A stretch of DNA of 64,000 nucleotides from Paramesorhizobium deserti (lineage in GTDB: Bacteria; Pseudomonadota; Alphaproteobacteria; Rhizobiales; Rhizobiaceae), in NCBI RefSeq assembly GCF_001558695.1, contig NZ_LNTU01000023.1, forward strand, positions 620,001-684,000, given 5' to 3'. The notes beneath the pieces were generated by a model, which worked only from the letters and a program-made list of their open reading frames with translations, was not told where the DNA came from and made no database searches. Both the position numbers and the translations under genes were made by a program. Each line of letters opens with the position of its first letter. Positions within the stretch are counted from its first letter, which is position 1. This document shows, piece after piece, positions 55,978 through 64,000 of the stretch.

Positions 55978-57402
55978 ATGCTCATCAAACGGGATTTCTA
56001 TGTCGACGGAAAATGGGTCCCGCCTCTCGAGCCCCATGATTTCGAGGTGATCAACCCGGCAACGGAAAAGCCAATCGCCGTGATCTCGATGGGTACTGCC
56101 GCGGATATCGACAGGGCTGTGGCGGCGGCGAAGAAGGCGTTCGAGACCTATAGCCGGACCTATGTCGAGGAGCGGCTGGCGCTGCTGGAAAAGCTGCTGG
56201 CGATCTACGAACGACGTTATGATGAAGTCGCGAGGACCATCACGCTTGAACTCGGTGCGCCGATCACCATGAGCACCGAACAGCAGGCGGATGTCGGCGT
56301 CGGGCATCTCAAGGGTTTCATCGCCGCCTTGAAGAATTTGCCGATGCGCGAGGAACTGCCGAACGGCGATATCGTCGTGCGGGAGCCGATCGGCGTGTGC
56401 GGCCTCATCACGCCGTGGAACTGGCCGATCAACCAGATCGCTCTGAAGGTCATTCCGGCGCTGGCGACTGGAAGCACCTGCATCCTGAAGCCGAGCGAAT
56501 TCACACCGCTCAACGCGATGCTCTATGCCGAAATGATCGACGAGGCCGGCTTCCCGGCGGGAACCTTCAATCTGGTCAATGGCGATGGCGCGACCGTCGG
56601 GGCGGCTCTCTCCCGGCACAGGGATGTCGACATGATGTCGTTCACCGGCTCGACCCGCGCCGGCATCGCCGTCAGCAAGGATGCGGCGGATACGGTCAAG
56701 CGGGTGACGCTGGAGCTTGGTGGCAAATCGCCCAACATCGTCTTCGAGGATGCCGATCTGGAAGATCGCGTCACCAGCAGCGTGCTTGAATGCTTCAACA
56801 ATTCAGGCCAGTCATGCGATGCACCGACGCGCATGCTGGTGCAGCGTTCGGTCTATGACAAAGTGGTGAAGATCGCCGAGGAGGCGGGCAGACAGGCGCG
56901 CGTCGGCAATCCGGAACAGGAGGGCGAGCATATCGGCCCGCTCGTCAGCCACATCCAGTTCGACCGGGTGCGGAAGCTGATCGAGGCGGGCATAGAAGAG
57001 GGTGCGCGCGTCCTTGTCGGCGGCGCTGGCAGACCGGAAGGCTTCGAGACAGGCTATTTTGTTCGCCCGACGATCTTTGCCGATGTCCGCAACGACATGC
57101 GCATCGCCCGGGAGGAGGTCTTCGGCCCGGTCCTGTCGCTGATCCCGTTCGACACGGAGGAAGAGGCGATCGCCATCGCCAACGACACCCCCTACGGCCT
57201 TGCCGCCTATGTGCAGACGGGTGATCCAAAGCGCGCCGAAAGGGTGGCTTCCAGGCTGAAGGCCGGCATGGTGCACATCAATGGCGGACCGCATCGCTAT
57301 GGCAGCCCGTTCGGCGGCTACAAGCAATCCGGCAACGGCCGTGAAGGCGGGAAATTCGGGCTGGAAGATTTCCTCGAGGTCAAGACCATTCATCAGCCGT
57401 GA
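55978..57402 (+). CDS. Aldehyde dehydrogenase family protein
   Basis: A 474-residue NAD(P)-dependent aldehyde dehydrogenase. The general base is E246 in TLELGGKSPNIV and the nucleophile C280 in FNNSGQSCDAP. The N-terminal cofactor region TPWNWPINQIALKVIPALAT and the end HRYGSPFGGYKQSGNGREGG complete the fold. It follows the guanidine hydrolase after 39 bp. In polyamine and amino-acid breakdown such enzymes turn the aldehyde left after deamination into an acid. A probable role here is the last oxidation step of the imported compound. Confidence 0.93.
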   Translation: MLIKRDFYVDGKWVPPLEPHDFEVINPATEKPIAVISMGTAADIDRAVAAAKKAFETYSRTYVEERLALLEKLLAIYERRYDEVARTITLELGAPITMSTEQQADVGVGHLKGFIAALKNLPMREELPNGDIVVREPIGVCGLITPWNWPINQIALKVIPALATGSTCILKPSEFTPLNAMLYAEMIDEAGFPAGTFNLVNGDGATVGAALSRHRDVDMMSFTGSTRAGIAVSKDAADTVKRVTLELGGKSPNIVFEDADLEDRVTSSVLECFNNSGQSCDAPTRMLVQRSVYDKVVKIAEEAGRQARVGNPEQEGEHIGPLVSHIQFDRVRKLIEAGIEEGARVLVGGAGRPEGFETGYFVRPTIFADVRNDMRIAREEVFGPVLSLIPFDTEEEAIAIANDTPYGLAAYVQTGDPKRAERVASRLKAGMVHINGGPHRYGSPFGGYKQSGNGREGGKFGLEDFLEVKTIHQP

Positions 57403-57476
57403 GGGATGATCGGTCGACGGCATTTTACCGCAGCGGCCGCGGTTTAATGGATGATCTCATCCGGTTGCAGAAATGT

Positions 57477-58070
57477 TTAATGCCCAGAGGTTTCGAGGAT
57501 GTTGCCGGTATCGGTGCTGTCAGGACCGACGCCGCGCAGCAGCGCTGCAAGACGCTGCATGATCGCGTCGCGTTCGGTGTCCGTCAGCACATCGCAGTCC
57601 AGAAGCTGCATGCTCCGCATGCCTTCGATCGCCAGGAAGGTGACGAGGGCGGAGGCATGATCATTTGACTGGGCCTGCATCCGGTCGAGCAGTTGCCGGT
57701 TGTAACGCCGAATGGGGCTGATGAACTCAGGATTTTCGGCAAGCGCCGCTAGGACGCCCGATGGCGGCGGTTCCTTGTGACGGTACTCGCTCCGGAAAAC
57801 CTCCAGAAAAGCCTCCGCAATGCTGTTGGGGACGCCTTTGCGGCTTTCTTCCTCCGCGCGCAGCGCCTTGTCGTGTTCCTTCAGATGCTCTTCGACGACT
57901 GCTTCGAGAAGTTTCGCCTTGGTGGGGAATCGATAAAGCAGGCCGCCTTTGGAAAGACCGGCGCGGGCGGCAACGGCATCGAGGGAAAGATGCGCGGGCC
58001 CCACTTCCTTTGCCAATGCAGTGGCGGCCAGCAGAATTCTTTCACGCGACGACAGTTTTTTCCCGTGCAT
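57477..58070 (-). CDS. TetR-family repressor of the RND pump
   Basis: A 197-residue TetR/AcrR-type regulator. The helix-turn-helix is LSLDAVAARAGLSKGGLLYR followed by FPTKAKLLEAVV, and the C-terminal ligand domain is helical. It is divergent from the efflux adaptor gene, and a perfect TACCGTC-CA-GACGGTA operator lies in the shared gap. The arrangement is that of BepR-like and AcrR-like repressors beside their pumps. Confidence 0.92.
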   Translation of the reverse strand: MHGKKLSSRERILLAATALAKEVGPAHLSLDAVAARAGLSKGGLLYRFPTKAKLLEAVVEEHLKEHDKALRAEEESRKGVPNSIAEAFLEVFRSEYRHKEPPPSGVLAALAENPEFISPIRRYNRQLLDRMQAQSNDHASALVTFLAIEGMRSMQLLDCDVLTDTERDAIMQRLAALLRGVGPDSTDTGNILETSGH

Positions 58071-58095
58071 CTAAGGCTTTCATGATAACGCAGAG

Positions 58096-58118
58096 TTGAC
58101 AATACCGTCCAGACGGTA
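58096..58118 (+). promoter_or_regulatory. RND pump promoter -35 and TetR operator
   Basis: TTGACA (58096-58101) is directly followed by TACCGTC-CA-GACGGTA (58103-58118), a perfect 7-2-7 palindrome lying where the spacer would be. A bound repressor would block the pump promoter, and also the divergent tetR promoter. The -10 is unclear (AGTAAT at 58120 would give 18 bp). Confidence 0.7.
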
Positions 58119-58226
58119 CAGTAATTCGCGCATAGTATTCAAGTCAAAACGATGCTCCTGCCATGACTCTGATCGGCGCGGCGGGCATTTCGTCTAACCT
58201 ACACGCCCTGCTGGAGCCTCCGACCG

Positions 58227-59435
58227 ATGGCCATCCTTCGCTTCCTCCGCCGTCTTCTTCCCTATCTGCTTCTTCTGCTCATCTTGGCTATTTGCGGTGG
58301 CCTCGTCTGGTTCAATTTCTTTCGCGAAAAGATGATCCAGGATTATTTCGCGAACATGCAACAGCCGGCGCAGACGGTCTCCACCATCACGGTAAAGCCG
58401 ACCTCATGGACGCCCAATATCGAGGCGATCGGCACGGCACATGCTTCCGAGGGCGTTGACCTCACCGTGCAGCTGTCCGGTATCGTCAAGGAAATCCGCT
58501 TCAAGGCCAACCAGCGCGTCAAACAAGGCGATGTGCTCATGCAGCTCGATGACAGCATCGAGCAGGCGGATCTGGTCGCGGCACAGGCCGACGCCGTGCT
58601 GAGCGAGCAGAACTACAAGCGCGCCCAGACCCTGCGCACGCAAGGCGTTGGCGCGCTGTCGAATGTCGATACCACCAGGGCGGCTTTTGAATCGGCGCAG
58701 GCGCAGGTGGCCAAGCTTCAGGCGACGCTTGACCAGAAGCGGCTGGTCGCACCGTTCTCGGGCATGATCGGCATTCCCCAGATCGATATCGGGCAATATC
58801 TGCAGCCCGGAAATGTCGTTGCCACGCTGCAGAACCTCGATACCATGCGGGTGGATTTCACCGTTCCCGAACAGTCGCTTTCGCAGTTGAAGATCGGTCA
58901 GTCCGTCGTGGTCGGCCTCACCGACAACAACCTCGAATTCAAGGGCAAGATCATCGGTATCGATCCCAAGATCGATCCTACGACCCGTCTGGTGTCCGTG
59001 AGAGCTCAGGTGGAAAACCCTGACCGCAAGCTGAATCCCGGCCAGTTCGTGCAGGTTCGCGTGCAACTGCCGAAGGAGGACAACGTCATCGCCCTGCCGC
59101 AGACGGCCGTGGTGACCAGCCTTTATGGTGACTATGTCTACGCTGTGCGTCCGGAAAGAAAGCCGGGTCCGCAGGACGCGCCTGATGCGAACTCTTCCTC
59201 GGAAACGGCCGCACAGGCCGCGGAGAAGCCGGCCGACGGAGAGCAGGCCAAGCCCCTTGCTGTCTATCAGGTCTTTGTCAAGCTCGGGCGCCGTTCGCAA
59301 GGCCAAGTGGAGGTCACCAGCGGCCTCAAGGAGGGGGATATCGTCGTCGACGCCGGCCAGAACCGCCTCAGCCCCGGAATGCATGTGGCCATCGACAACA
59401 CTGTCAATCCAGCCGACGCAGCGAAGCAACAATAG
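58227..59435 (+). CDS. RND efflux periplasmic adaptor (membrane fusion protein)
   Basis: A 402-residue adaptor. An N-terminal membrane anchor (YLLLLLILAICGGLVWFNFF) is followed by the biotinyl-lipoyl halves, with VDLTVQLSGIVKEIRFKANQ near residue 75 and VAPFSGMIGIPQIDIGQYLQ near 175, a coiled-coil hairpin between them and beta-barrel and membrane-proximal domains after. It has no lipobox, so it is anchored by the helix. It joins the pump below to an outer-membrane channel. The linker near 315-345 is Pro/Ala-rich, longer than usual. Confidence 0.92.
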   Translation: MAILRFLRRLLPYLLLLLILAICGGLVWFNFFREKMIQDYFANMQQPAQTVSTITVKPTSWTPNIEAIGTAHASEGVDLTVQLSGIVKEIRFKANQRVKQGDVLMQLDDSIEQADLVAAQADAVLSEQNYKRAQTLRTQGVGALSNVDTTRAAFESAQAQVAKLQATLDQKRLVAPFSGMIGIPQIDIGQYLQPGNVVATLQNLDTMRVDFTVPEQSLSQLKIGQSVVVGLTDNNLEFKGKIIGIDPKIDPTTRLVSVRAQVENPDRKLNPGQFVQVRVQLPKEDNVIALPQTAVVTSLYGDYVYAVRPERKPGPQDAPDANSSSETAAQAAEKPADGEQAKPLAVYQVFVKLGRRSQGQVEVTSGLKEGDIVVDAGQNRLSPGMHVAIDNTVNPADAAKQQ

Positions 59436-59444
59436 GCGGGAATC

Positions 59445-62400
59445 ATGAGTTTTTCCGACATCTTCATCCGTCGCCCGGTTCTTGCCACCGTCGTTGCCCT
59501 GATGATCCTGCTTCTGGGTGCGCTGGGCATCGCCAACCTCTCGGTGCGTGAATATCCGAAGGTCGATGAGACGGTCATCACCATCACCACGTCCTATCCG
59601 GGCGCCGATGCGGACCTGATCCAGGGCTTCATCTCATCGCCCATCGCGCAGGCGGTGGCGACGACGGAGAACATCGACTATGTGACCTCCTCCAGCGCGC
59701 CGTCGACCAGCACGGTCAGTGTGCACATGCGGTTGGGTGCAAATCCCGACGCGGCGCTGACGGAGGTGATCTCCAAGGTCAACCAGGTGCGCGGCGAACT
59801 GCCTGAGGAGGCCAAGGACCCGGTTATCCTCAAGGGGACCGGGCAAAGCTTCGCGACCATGTATCTGGCTGCGCAGAACCCCAACATGACGAACGAGCAG
59901 ATCACCGAATATCTGGATCGGGTGATCAAGCCGCGCCTCTCGACCGTGCCCGGCGTGGCCGAGGCGCAGATTCTGGGCGGGCAGACCTATTCGATGCGCG
60001 TCTGGCTCGACCCCATCAAGCTTGCTGCGCGCAATATCACCGCCGCCGAGATATTGCAGGCCATCAATGCCTCGAACTTTCTATCGGCTCCCGGCAAGAC
60101 CAAGAACCAATTCGTCAGCACGTCGATTCTCCTGAAGTCGACGATCCAGACGCCGGAGGCGTTCGGTGCCATGGTGGTCAAGTCGGACGGTGACAACATC
60201 GTGCGCCTGCGCGATGTCGCCAAGGTCGAGCTTGCCGCCGAAAGCACCGATACCATCGTCCGGTTCAACGGCCAGGATGGCACCTTCATGGGCATCATGC
60301 CTACCCCCGGCGCCAACCCAATCGACGTGGCGGCGGCGGTCAACAAGGAAATGCCCAAAATCCAGTCGACGCTGCCGGAGGGCATGTCGCTCGTCGTCGT
60401 CTACGACGCGACCGAGCAGATCAGTTCTTCGATCTACGAGGTGTTCTCGACCATCGGCGAAGCCGTCGCCATCGTCGTCATCGTCATCATCCTGTTCCTG
60501 GGTTCGTTCCGGTCGGTTCTGATCCCCATCGTGACGATCCCGATCTCGCTGATCGGCGTCTGCTTCTTCCTCTATGCGCTTGGTTATTCGATCAACCTTC
60601 TCTCGCTTCTGGCGATGGTGCTTGCCATCGGCCTCGTAGTTGACGACGCCATCGTGGTGCTGGAGAACATCCACCGGCACATCGAGGAAGGGCTTCGGCC
60701 CATCGACGCGGCGCTGAAGGGCATGCGTGAAATCACCGGCCCGATCATCGCCATGACGATCACGCTCGCCGCCGTATTCGCGCCGCTCGGCTTCACCGGT
60801 GGTCTGACGGGTTCGCTCTTCCGCGAATTCGCCTTCACGCTCGCCGGCGCGGTCATCATCTCAGGTATCGCAGCGCTGACGATCTCGCCGATGATGTGCG
60901 CGCGCATGTTGTCCCATGGCAATGCCTCACGCTTCCAGCAGTTCATTGACCGCACTTTCACCAAGTTCGAGAACTGGTATGCGCGCCTCGTCGATGGTTC
61001 GCTGAATTTCCGTCCGATCACGCTGCTGATCGTCCTTTCGCTCATCGGCGTGACCGGTTTCCTCTTCACGCACACCCAGACGGAGCTTGCGCCGGAGGAG
61101 GATTCGGGCGCGCTTTTCGCGCAGATCCAAGGGCCGAAATACGCGACTTCGCAATATATGAAGCTTTATTCCGACCAGATGGACAATCTGACCAAGGATA
61201 TCCCGGAGCTTCGCGCGCGCTTCCAGATCGTTGGCATGGACGGCAGCACCAATTCCGGCATCGCGCTCTGGGCATTCAAGGATTGGTCGCAGCGCACGAA
61301 GTCGCAGAAGGAGTTGCAGGCGGAAATCACCCAGCGCCTCTCCAAGCTGGCGGGCGTGCAGGCGTTTGCCTTTGCGCTGCCTTCGCTGCCGGGCGCCGGC
61401 GGCGGCCTGCCTATTTCTGTCGTCATCCAGTCCACCGGCCCCGCCGATCAGGTCTACGAGGTGGCGGAGAAAATCAAGAACGAGGCACAGGCTTCCGGCC
61501 AGTTCATTGTGGTGCAGAATTCGCTTTCCTACGATTCGCCGCAGACGACGGTCACCATCGACCGCGACCGCGCTGCGGCGCTGGGCGTCAAGGTCAGCGA
61601 TATCGGCCAGACGCTCGGGCTTCTGACCGGTGGCGCGTCGGTCGCCAAGTTCGACCGCGATTCCAACAGCTATGATATCATCCCGCAGGTGCCGGATTTC
61701 TATCGCATCAATCCGGACAATCTGGGTGCGTACTATGTGCGCAGCGCCTCGGGCCAGATGATACCGCTGAACTCGGTCATCAAGATTTCCGAGAACGCGG
61801 CGCCGGCGGCGATCGAGCAGTTCAACCAGTTGAACTCGGCCACGATCTCCGCCCTGCCGCTGCCGAACGTGACATCGGGCGCGGGCCTCCAGACCGTTGT
61901 CGATATCGCCACGAAGAACCTGCCGGAAGGGTATTTCATCGATTATTCCGGCCAGTCCCGCCTGGAAGCCACGCAGGGCAACACGATTCTCGTCGCCTTC
62001 ATTCTCGCCGTTGTCGTCATCTATCTGGTCCTGGCCGCCCAGTTCGAAAGCTTCCGCGATCCGTTCATCATCATGATGTCGGTGCCGCTTTCGATCTTCG
62101 GCGCCATCGTGCCGCTCAATCTCGGCCTCGGTACGCTCAATATCTATACACAGGTCGGCCTGATCACCCTTGTGGGACTGATCACCAAGCACGGTATCCT
62201 GATGGTCGAGTTCGCCAATCAGCAGCGCGAGCTGCATGGCCTCTCGCGCCGTGAGGCGATCGTCGTTGCGGCCCAGACCCGTCTGCGCCCGATCCTGATG
62301 ACCACGGCCGCCATGGCGCTCGGCGTCGTGCCGCTGATCATCGCCACGGGTGCGGGCGCCGCGGCGCGCTACTCCATGGGGCTGGTGATCTTCACCGGCA

Positions 62401-62537
62401 TCCTGGTTGGAACGATCTTCACCCTATTCGTGGTGCCGATGTTCTATACCTACATCTCCAAGAAGGAGGGGCTCGCGGAAGCAACCAGCGAAGGGACTCC
62501 GCCCGACGGTCAGGCGCCGGCTCCGGCACATCACTGA
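59445..62537 (+). CDS. RND multidrug efflux permease (HAE1 type)
   Basis: A 1030-residue inner-membrane pump of the AcrB/MexB fold. The N-terminus SFSDIFIRRPVLATVVALMI is typical; the proton-relay aspartates are in AIGLVVDDAIVVLENIHRHI, and the second half has ITLVGLITKHGILMVEFANQ. Two large periplasmic loops of about 300 residues follow helices 1 and 7. The closest types by architecture are MexH/MdtB-like pumps rather than AcrB proper. It would export drugs or cationic compounds by proton exchange with the adaptor encoded 9 bp upstream; no outer-membrane channel gene is here. Confidence 0.93.
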   Translation: MSFSDIFIRRPVLATVVALMILLLGALGIANLSVREYPKVDETVITITTSYPGADADLIQGFISSPIAQAVATTENIDYVTSSSAPSTSTVSVHMRLGANPDAALTEVISKVNQVRGELPEEAKDPVILKGTGQSFATMYLAAQNPNMTNEQITEYLDRVIKPRLSTVPGVAEAQILGGQTYSMRVWLDPIKLAARNITAAEILQAINASNFLSAPGKTKNQFVSTSILLKSTIQTPEAFGAMVVKSDGDNIVRLRDVAKVELAAESTDTIVRFNGQDGTFMGIMPTPGANPIDVAAAVNKEMPKIQSTLPEGMSLVVVYDATEQISSSIYEVFSTIGEAVAIVVIVIILFLGSFRSVLIPIVTIPISLIGVCFFLYALGYSINLLSLLAMVLAIGLVVDDAIVVLENIHRHIEEGLRPIDAALKGMREITGPIIAMTITLAAVFAPLGFTGGLTGSLFREFAFTLAGAVIISGIAALTISPMMCARMLSHGNASRFQQFIDRTFTKFENWYARLVDGSLNFRPITLLIVLSLIGVTGFLFTHTQTELAPEEDSGALFAQIQGPKYATSQYMKLYSDQMDNLTKDIPELRARFQIVGMDGSTNSGIALWAFKDWSQRTKSQKELQAEITQRLSKLAGVQAFAFALPSLPGAGGGLPISVVIQSTGPADQVYEVAEKIKNEAQASGQFIVVQNSLSYDSPQTTVTIDRDRAAALGVKVSDIGQTLGLLTGGASVAKFDRDSNSYDIIPQVPDFYRINPDNLGAYYVRSASGQMIPLNSVIKISENAAPAAIEQFNQLNSATISALPLPNVTSGAGLQTVVDIATKNLPEGYFIDYSGQSRLEATQGNTILVAFILAVVVIYLVLAAQFESFRDPFIIMMSVPLSIFGAIVPLNLGLGTLNIYTQVGLITLVGLITKHGILMVEFANQQRELHGLSRREAIVVAAQTRLRPILMTTAAMALGVVPLIIATGAGAAARYSMGLVIFTGILVGTIFTLFVVPMFYTYISKKEGLAEATSEGTPPDGQAPAPAHH

Positions 62538-62560
62538 AACTTGCATTTACTGCAACGCGC

Positions 62561-62598
62561 AACGCCAGCTATCCCTGATAGCTGGCGTTTTCGTTTTT
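62561..62598 (+). terminator. Rho-independent terminator after the pump operon
   Basis: AACGCCAGCTATC-CCT-GATAGCTGGCGTT, then TTCGTTTTT. A 13-bp stem and T tract 24 bp after the permease stop end the efflux operon. Confidence 0.9.
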
Positions 62599-62674
62599 GG
62601 AGATGAAACGGATCGACCTTTCATAAGCATGACATGCGCTTCACGCGTGTCCGGTTCTATATTCTGTGAGCATC

Positions 62675-63661
62675 ATGATCCCGCTTTCCGTTCTTGACCT
62701 TTCACCTGTTCCCGAAGGCAGCGACGTAGGCCAGTCCCTGCGCAACTCGCTCGATCTTGCCCGCCATGCCGAGCGTCTCGGCTATCGCCGCATCTGGTTC
62801 GCCGAGCACCACAACATGGCGGGCATCGCCAGTGCGGCCACCGCCGTGGTGATCGGCCATGTCGCCGCCGGCACCTCGACCATCCGCGTCGGAGCAGGCG
62901 GCATCATGCTGCCCAACCACGCGCCGCTTCTCGTTGCCGAGCAGTTCGGCACGCTGGCGGCCCTTTTTCCGGGGCGCATCGATCTCGGCCTGGGGCGCGC
63001 GCCGGGTACCGATCAGCTGACCGCCCGTGCCTTGCGCCGCAATCTCAACAGCGATGCGGATGCATTTCCGCAGGATGTGGTGGAGCTGATGAATTATTTC
63101 CGGCCGGCTGAGCCCGGCCAGCGGGTGCGCGCCGTGCCTGGTGCCGGCCTTGACGTGCCTGTCTGGATCCTGGGCTCGAGCCTTTTCGGTGCACAGCTTG
63201 CCGCCGCGCTGGGGCTGCCATATGCCTTCGCTTCGCATTTCGCCCCCGCCGAACTGGACCATGCCATCGAGATCTATCGCGCCCGCTTCGAGCCGTCGGA
63301 GCATCTGGACAAACCCTATGTGATGCTGGGCCTCAATGTCTTCGCCGCGGAGACCGACCGCGAGGCGAAGCTGCGTTTCAGCTCGTTGCAGCAGGCCTTC
63401 GTCAATCTGCGCACCGGTAAGCCGGGGAAGCTACCGCCACCCGTCGAGAATTATGAGGAGGGGCTGGATGCCACGGCGCGCGCGCTTCTCCAGCACGCGC
63501 TCTCCTGCTCGATCGTGGGTTCGCCGCAGACGGTGAAAGAAGGCCTAGACGCCTTCGTCAAACGAACAGGCGCCGATGAGCTGATGGTGACGGCGCAGAT
63601 ATTCGACCACGCCGCCCGCATCCGGTCGTTCGAGATACTGGCTGACATGGCGGGCCTGTAG
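62675..63661 (+). CDS. LLM-class flavin-dependent oxidoreductase
   Basis: A protein of about 328 residues, luciferase-like monooxygenase (bacterial luciferase fold, FMN or F420). It begins [20 protein letters not shown], the standard start of this subgroup, and shows [20 protein letters not shown] and [17 protein letters not shown] 62666 would add three residues; the ATG at 62675 is taken as the family start. It uses reduced flavin to oxygenate an unknown substrate. It is a single gene separated from the pump by a terminator. Confidence 0.9.
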   Translation: MIPLSVLDLSPVPEGSDVGQSLRNSLDLARHAERLGYRRIWFAEHHNMAGIASAATAVVIGHVAAGTSTIRVGAGGIMLPNHAPLLVAEQFGTLAALFPGRIDLGLGRAPGTDQLTARALRRNLNSDADAFPQDVVELMNYFRPAEPGQRVRAVPGAGLDVPVWILGSSLFGAQLAAALGLPYAFASHFAPAELDHAIEIYRARFEPSEHLDKPYVMLGLNVFAAETDREAKLRFSSLQQAFVNLRTGKPGKLPPPVENYEEGLDATARALLQHALSCSIVGSPQTVKEGLDAFVKRTGADELMVTAQIFDHAARIRSFEILADMAGL

Positions 63662-63678
63662 GCCCGCCGCACCCCGCT

Positions 63679-64000
63679 CTAACGCAGCTTCGCTGCCACT
63701 CCCGATTTGTCCTGAATCCCCAGAACGTCCCGGATGGTGTAGAACATATCCGTCTGGTCGGTGAGGCCGGTGAAATTGGCCGCACCCGGACCATAGGCCG
63801 CGACGCGCAATTGCGTGCCGGTGTGGTTTTGATGGTCGGGCTCATCCGAAGTCGCATAACTGATGGCCATGATCGCCCCGTCCTTCGTCCGCAGCGCCTG
63901 ACTGAGGCCGGGGACCCGCACATCGGGATCGATGATCTGGCTCGCATGGGCGTGGTCAGCCGTAACGATCACCAGCGTATTGCCGTCTTCGCGAGCGAAA
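63679..64000 (-). CDS. Alkaline phosphatase, C-terminal part (runs off window)
   Basis: The final 106 or so residues. The metal-binding block is [12 protein letters not shown], the D-H-x-H of the zinc site near the C-terminus of PhoA-type alkaline phosphatases, followed by [15 protein letters not shown], with a zinc-ligand histidine in HTG. The upstream part lies outside. These periplasmic enzymes free phosphate from monoesters under phosphate limitation. It converges on the oxidoreductase gene with 17 bp between stops. Confidence 0.88.
   Translation of the reverse strand, partial: FAREDGNTLVIVTADHAHASQIIDPDVRVPGLSQALRTKDGAIMAISYATSDEPDHQNHTGTQLRVAAYGPGAANFTGLTDQTDMFYTIRDVLGIQDKSGVAAKLR

Noticed and set aside
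54691-56619. A 642-codon open frame on the minus strand
   Set aside because: It runs opposite to the M20, guanidine hydrolase and aldehyde dehydrogenase genes, all of which have intact catalytic motifs; the antisense translation is rich in Arg, His and Asp as expected for a shadow.
60927-62237. A 436-codon minus-strand frame opposite the RND pump
   Set aside because: Antisense shadow of a confidently recognised pump gene.

Overview
The window is about 64 kb of GC-rich chromosome from an alphaproteobacterium, almost certainly of the order Hyphomicrobiales (Rhizobiales). The signs are a cell-cycle kinase CckA, a very large apolipoprotein-like coiled-coil protein resembling the growth pole ring protein of rhizobia, a DksA with a degenerate zinc finger, an MlaE permease with an N-terminal STAS domain, a DUF1127 protein, and intergenic palindromes of the kind scattered through rhizobial genomes. 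I cannot name the genus.

Layout. 1-8 kb: envelope genes (SDR fragment, LpxH-like phosphoesterase, GT4 glycosyltransferase, DoxX protein, dipeptide epimerase) and an Mla-type lipid transport operon. 8.4-24 kb: the 1511-residue polar coiled-coil protein divergent from an Hpt protein, a ferredoxin and its reductase, folP-folK, the YcjX/YcjF-like pair, a SixA-like phosphatase, DksA and a FliO-like membrane protein. 24-33.4 kb: cckA, an amino-acid binding protein, groES-groEL behind a probable RpoH promoter, and an MHYT-GGDEF-EAL protein.

33.4-42.5 kb is the accessory region. A tRNA-Arg(CCG) is followed by the C-terminal remnant of a serine recombinase whose last codons lie in the tRNA. Next come two very large genes 15 bp apart: a Cap4/DUF4297-like nuclease fused to a STAND-type P-loop NTPase, and an HNH nuclease fused to a NACHT NTPase with a long helical C-terminus. 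An 11-bp copy of the tRNA 3' end lies beyond them. I read this as a roughly 9-kb tRNA-integrated defence islet carrying two NLR-like nucleases in one transcription unit. It is the best candidate for an undescribed system here.

42.5-64 kb: a LacI-family regulator with three copies of its probable operator, divergent from a DUF1127 gene; a hydrolase; an Rrf2/thioredoxin-reductase-like pair. Then comes a polyamine-type ABC transporter operon ending in a FAD-linked oxidase, read towards a LysR regulator with a divergent M20 amidohydrolase, amidinotransferase-fold enzyme and aldehyde dehydrogenase, which looks like a catabolic locus for a guanidino or amide compound. A TetR-controlled RND efflux pump, a luciferase-like monooxygenase and the end of an alkaline phosphatase complete the window.

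No CRISPR array, rRNA operon, complete insertion sequence or replication origin was seen. All functions are assigned by reading the translations; no database search was run.
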